The position numbers and the translations under genes are program-made. Shown here in pieces: positions 61,483 through 64,000 of a DNA stretch of 64,000 nucleotides. The notes under the pieces were generated by a model that was given only the letters and a program-made list of their open reading frames with translations, was not told where the DNA came from and did not search any database. Within the stretch, counting starts at the first letter, position 1; each line of letters opens with the position of its first letter. The stretch comes from Niameybacter massiliensis (GTDB lineage: Bacteria; Bacillota; Clostridia; Lachnospirales; Cellulosilyticaceae), in the NCBI RefSeq assembly GCF_001282685.1, contig NZ_LN875034.1:374157-438156 (forward strand), given 5' to 3'.

Positions 61483-62112
61483 TTATTTTGTGCCAAATAA
61501 ACGGTCTCCTGCATCGCCAAGCCCTGGAACAATATAACCATGGTCATTAAGTTTTTCATCAAGACAAGCTACATAGATATTTACATCTGGATGTGCATCT
61601 TGAAGTGTTTTAAGACCTTCTGGAGCAGCGATTAGGCAAAGGAAGTTGATATTTTTTGCACCTTTGTCTTTAATAAATTGTACAGCAGCAACAGCAGAAC
61701 CACCTGTAGCAAGCATTGGATCAAGTACGAAAAGATCTCTTTCTTGAATATCTTGTGGAAGTTTGCAGTAGTATTCTACAGGTTGTAATGTTTCAGGATC
61801 ACGGTAAAGACCAATGTGACCAACTTTTGCTGTTGGAACAAGATCAAGCATACCATCAACCATACCAAGACCAGCACGAAGGATAGGTACAATACTTAAG
61901 TTTTTACCAGCAATACGTTTACCAACTGCTGTACCGATTGGTGTTTCAAGTTCATAATCTTCAAGAGGAAGTTCTCTTGTTGCTTCATAGCACATAAGTT
62001 GTGAGATTTCACGAACAAGTTCACGGAATTCTTTTGAACCTGTATCTGTGCATCTAAGACGTGATACCTTGTGTTGAATTAATGGGTGATCCATAATAAA
62101 TACTTTACTCAT
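61483..62112 (-). CDS. upp: Uracil phosphoribosyltransferase
   Basis: 209 residues, full family length. '[19 protein letters not shown]', the PRPP-binding '[20 protein letters not shown]' and the C-terminal '[19 protein letters not shown]' are diagnostic. It makes UMP from uracil and PRPP. AGGAGG precedes the ATG. It follows rpiB by 23 bases, an arrangement common in clostridia. Confidence 0.97.
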   Translation of the reverse strand: MSKVFIMDHPLIQHKVSRLRCTDTGSKEFRELVREISQLMCYEATRELPLEDYELETPIGTAVGKRIAGKNLSIVPILRAGLGMVDGMLDLVPTAKVGHIGLYRDPETLQPVEYYCKLPQDIQERDLFVLDPMLATGGSAVAAVQFIKDKGAKNINFLCLIAAPEGLKTLQDAHPDVNIYVACLDEKLNDHGYIVPGLGDAGDRLFGTK

Positions 62113-62135
62113 AAATAAGTCCTCCTAAGATTATA

Positions 62136-62564
62136 TTATTTTTCGATTAGTTCAATACGTCTAATGTGACGCTCATCATTTGAAAATGGTGTATTTAAGA
62201 AAGTCTCAACTACTTTAAGGGCATGTCCTGCACCAATAACACGTGCACCTAATGCAAGCATATTAGCATCATTGTGTTCGCGTGTTGCAGCAGCAGAGAA
62301 ACAATCATGACAAAGTGCACAACGAATACCTGGTACTTTATTAGCAGTAATAGAAATACCAATACCTGTTCCACAAATGATAATACCTTTATCACATTCT
62401 CCATTTGCTACAGCCATAGCTGCACGTCTTCCATACTCAGGATAATCAACTGCCTCAGTAGAATCGCAACCAAAATCTTTGTAAGCGATATTATGAGCGT
62501 CTAAATAACCTAAGATTTCTTGTTTTAATCCATAACCACCATGGTCACAAGCAATTGCTAGCAT
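62136..62564 (-). CDS. rpiB: Ribose-5-phosphate isomerase B
   Basis: 142 residues. The N-terminus 'IACDHGGYGLKQEILGYL', the catalytic Cys region 'GIIICGTGIGISITANKVPG' and 'LCHDCFSAAATREHNDANML' match RpiB. It interconverts ribose-5-phosphate and ribulose-5-phosphate. The alternative, a LacA/B-type isomerase, is less likely because of the upp/ywlC neighbourhood. Confidence 0.95.
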   Translation of the reverse strand: MLAIACDHGGYGLKQEILGYLDAHNIAYKDFGCDSTEAVDYPEYGRRAAMAVANGECDKGIIICGTGIGISITANKVPGIRCALCHDCFSAAATREHNDANMLALGARVIGAGHALKVVETFLNTPFSNDERHIRRIELIEK

Positions 62565-62648
62565 AAAAAGTCCTCCGCTAATTTAAAAGTGTTTTATTTT
62601 ATAGTATATACATAAATGAAAGAATTCATTTATGTATATATATGGGCA

Positions 62649-63680
62649 TTATACGTAATTAATATGATGTCCTGCAGATTTTTCAAGTCTGTTCATAATA
62701 GCACTGCCTACCCCTTCAGTAGAGAAACTTAAAGAATAAACTTTTTGAACATGTAAGTCATCAAAGCTTCTTAATGCTTCAAAGAGGTTCATAGCAATAT
62801 CATCAGGATGATTACGACTACCTAAACTAATGATATACTCTGCATTAAAAAGTGCCTTTGTCTCATCATCACAAAGTACACCAGAACAAATATTATGAAG
62901 GTTGTCTTCGCTTAATTGTTCATTGATAGCAAGGACAACTTTATCATCTTCACCTTTATAGATGATAACATCTGCATTAGGTGAATAATGCGTATACTTC
63001 ATACCTGGAGCTTTAGGTTTTACATTACTTTCAACGCTTAGAAGAGCAGGATCCATAATAATATCTCCTAGAACTTCATGTAGCATAGCCTCTGTAATGC
63101 CGCCAGGTCTTAAGATAGTAGGCACTTCACTTGTTAAGTCTACAATAGTAGATTCAACACCTACAGTTGATAAGCCTCCATCTACAATCGCATCTATTTT
63201 ACCATTTAAATCTTCAAATACACGCTTTGCATTTGTTGGACTAGGTTTACCAGAAAGGTTTGCACTAGGTGCAGCAAGTGGTAGACCAGTCATTTTGATT
63301 AAAGATTGTATAGTAGGATGAGAAGGAAAACGAATAGCAACAGTAGATAACCCGCCACGTACACTAAGTGGTACTAAAGAAGAAGACTCAAAAATAAGCG
63401 TTAATGGACCAGGCCAAAAATGCTTCATAAGAAGTGTAGCTGAGTCAGGGATATGCGCGACGAGTGGTTTAAGCATCTCTAAATCAGCAATATGTAAGAT
63501 AAGAGGATTATCACTTGGACGTCCTTTAGCTTTATAAATATTAGATACAGCATGCTCGTCTAAAGCATTTGCAGCCAAACCGTAAACGGTCTCAGTAGGT
63601 ACTGCAACAAGGCCTCCATTTTTTAGAATATCAGCAGCAATGTGAAGTTTTTCTTGCTCATCAATCATTAATGTGTTCAT
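62649..63680 (-). CDS. ywlC: L-threonylcarbamoyladenylate synthase (Sua5/YwlC)
   Basis: 343 residues: an N-terminal YrdC domain with 'GGLVAVPTETVYGLAANALD', 'KGRPSDNPLILHI', 'WPGPLTLIFESS' and 'LAAPSANLSGKPSPTNAKRV', and a C-terminal Sua5 domain beginning near 'PKAPGMKYTHYSPNADVII'. It makes threonylcarbamoyl-AMP for the t6A modification of tRNA. Length and two-domain form fit Sua5 and not short TsaC. Confidence 0.95.
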   Translation of the reverse strand: MNTLMIDEQEKLHIAADILKNGGLVAVPTETVYGLAANALDEHAVSNIYKAKGRPSDNPLILHIADLEMLKPLVAHIPDSATLLMKHFWPGPLTLIFESSSLVPLSVRGGLSTVAIRFPSHPTIQSLIKMTGLPLAAPSANLSGKPSPTNAKRVFEDLNGKIDAIVDGGLSTVGVESTIVDLTSEVPTILRPGGITEAMLHEVLGDIIMDPALLSVESNVKPKAPGMKYTHYSPNADVIIYKGEDDKVVLAINEQLSEDNLHNICSGVLCDDETKALFNAEYIISLGSRNHPDDIAMNLFEALRSFDDLHVQKVYSLSFSTEGVGSAIMNRLEKSAGHHINYV

Positions 63681-63762
63681 GACAATACTCCTATAATTTC
63701 GCTTTTAGAAATTTATCCTATATAGTATACCACAAAAATCCAATAAAATAATAGTACAATAT

Positions 63763-63804
63763 AAAAAAATTAGACGAGCTTTGTAGAAGCTCGTCTAATT
63801 TTTT
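63763..63804 (-). terminator. Terminator of tdk
   Basis: A strong stem (about 63764-63780 with 63788-63804) flanked by A and T runs, overlapping the tdk stop codon by two bases. Confidence 0.85.
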
Positions 63805-64000
63805 ATATATCATTACGATCTATTTGATAGCATAAGCGACATCTTGCCTCATAGCTTTCAGAAGCACCTATTAAAATAAGAGGATCGTTATAAGAAGCAG
63901 GTTTGCCTGCAATAAGACGTTGTGTAAAGTTAGCAGGACGTCCACAACACATACAAATGGCTGTAAGCTTTGTTACATCATCGGCAAGTGCTAAAAGTTC
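63803..64000 (-). CDS. tdk: Thymidine kinase, C-terminal part (5' end outside window)
   Basis: The minus-strand frame gives 65 residues that run to a TAA at 63805-63803: the zinc-binding [13 protein letters not shown] and CRLCYQ pairs and '[15 protein letters not shown]' are characteristic of class II thymidine kinase. The catalytic Glu and P-loop lie outside the window. It phosphorylates thymidine in the salvage pathway, in keeping with upp nearby. Confidence 0.92.
   Translation of the reverse strand, partial: ELLALADDVTKLTAICMCCGRPANFTQRLIAGKPASYNDPLILIGASESYEARCRLCYQIDRNDI

Overview
The window looks like chromosomal DNA of an anaerobic, spore-forming, low-GC Firmicute of the Lachnospiraceae type. 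The evidence is AT-rich sequence, strong AGGAGG ribosome binding sites, sporulation genes (spmA/spmB, an AbrB-family regulator with Spo0A-like boxes upstream, a Cys-rich coat-like protein) and intracellular glycan catabolism. A Cellulosilyticum-like clostridium is my best guess; that is inference. I found no rRNA, tRNA, CRISPR array, transposase or complete prophage.

Layout. 1-9 kb: housekeeping and small operons: pepP, a lipoprotein, ribosomal protein L25/Ctc, a TraX-like membrane protein, a two-gene chromate-type transporter with an aromatic-acid-exporter-like protein, a DHH phosphoesterase, a DUF1294 protein, a CoA-binding protein and an iron-containing alcohol dehydrogenase. 9-17 kb: a GNAT/membrane fusion; a block of an unknown protein, an unlisted 30-residue hydrophobic peptide with a foldable leader, an HD-GYP protein and a DUF5317 protein; a TtcA-like ATPase; a UspA-like protein; a Cys/Gly-rich repeat protein with a small partner; and a YkvI-like permease.

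17.4-35.5 kb is the most interesting part: a glycan locus in which only the solute-binding lipoprotein carries an export signal. It encodes an LplB/LplC-type ABC importer, a GH18 enzyme, an M17 leucyl aminopeptidase, a GH29 fucosidase, a CBM9-like protein, an 850-residue transglutaminase-fold protein whose active-site region resembles eukaryotic peptide:N-glycanase, a LacI regulator, a GH130 phosphorylase and a GH38 alpha-mannosidase. Together these could import and dismantle fucosylated, mannose-rich N-glycans or N-glycopeptides inside the cell. At 39.7-46.2 kb a DeoR regulator and a fucA-fucI-kinase operon share the same paired AAACCACAT operator, so fucose released by the GH29 enzyme has a local catabolic route.

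35.5-42 kb holds small unknown proteins, an XRE membrane regulator and a 740-base gene-free stretch with several strong helices, probably a structured RNA or group II intron remnant. 46-59 kb holds a PHP hydrolase, an LCP protein, a solitary holin, a MORN-repeat protein, spmAB, an AbrB-family gene, an orphan histidine kinase, DegV, a RelA/SpoT-like protein with a degenerate guanine-binding motif, and a TPR-GAF-GGDEF protein. 59-64 kb returns to housekeeping genes on the minus strand: a zinc phospholipase C-like protein, a TagO/WecA-type transferase, upp, rpiB, the Sua5/YwlC gene and the 3' end of tdk.
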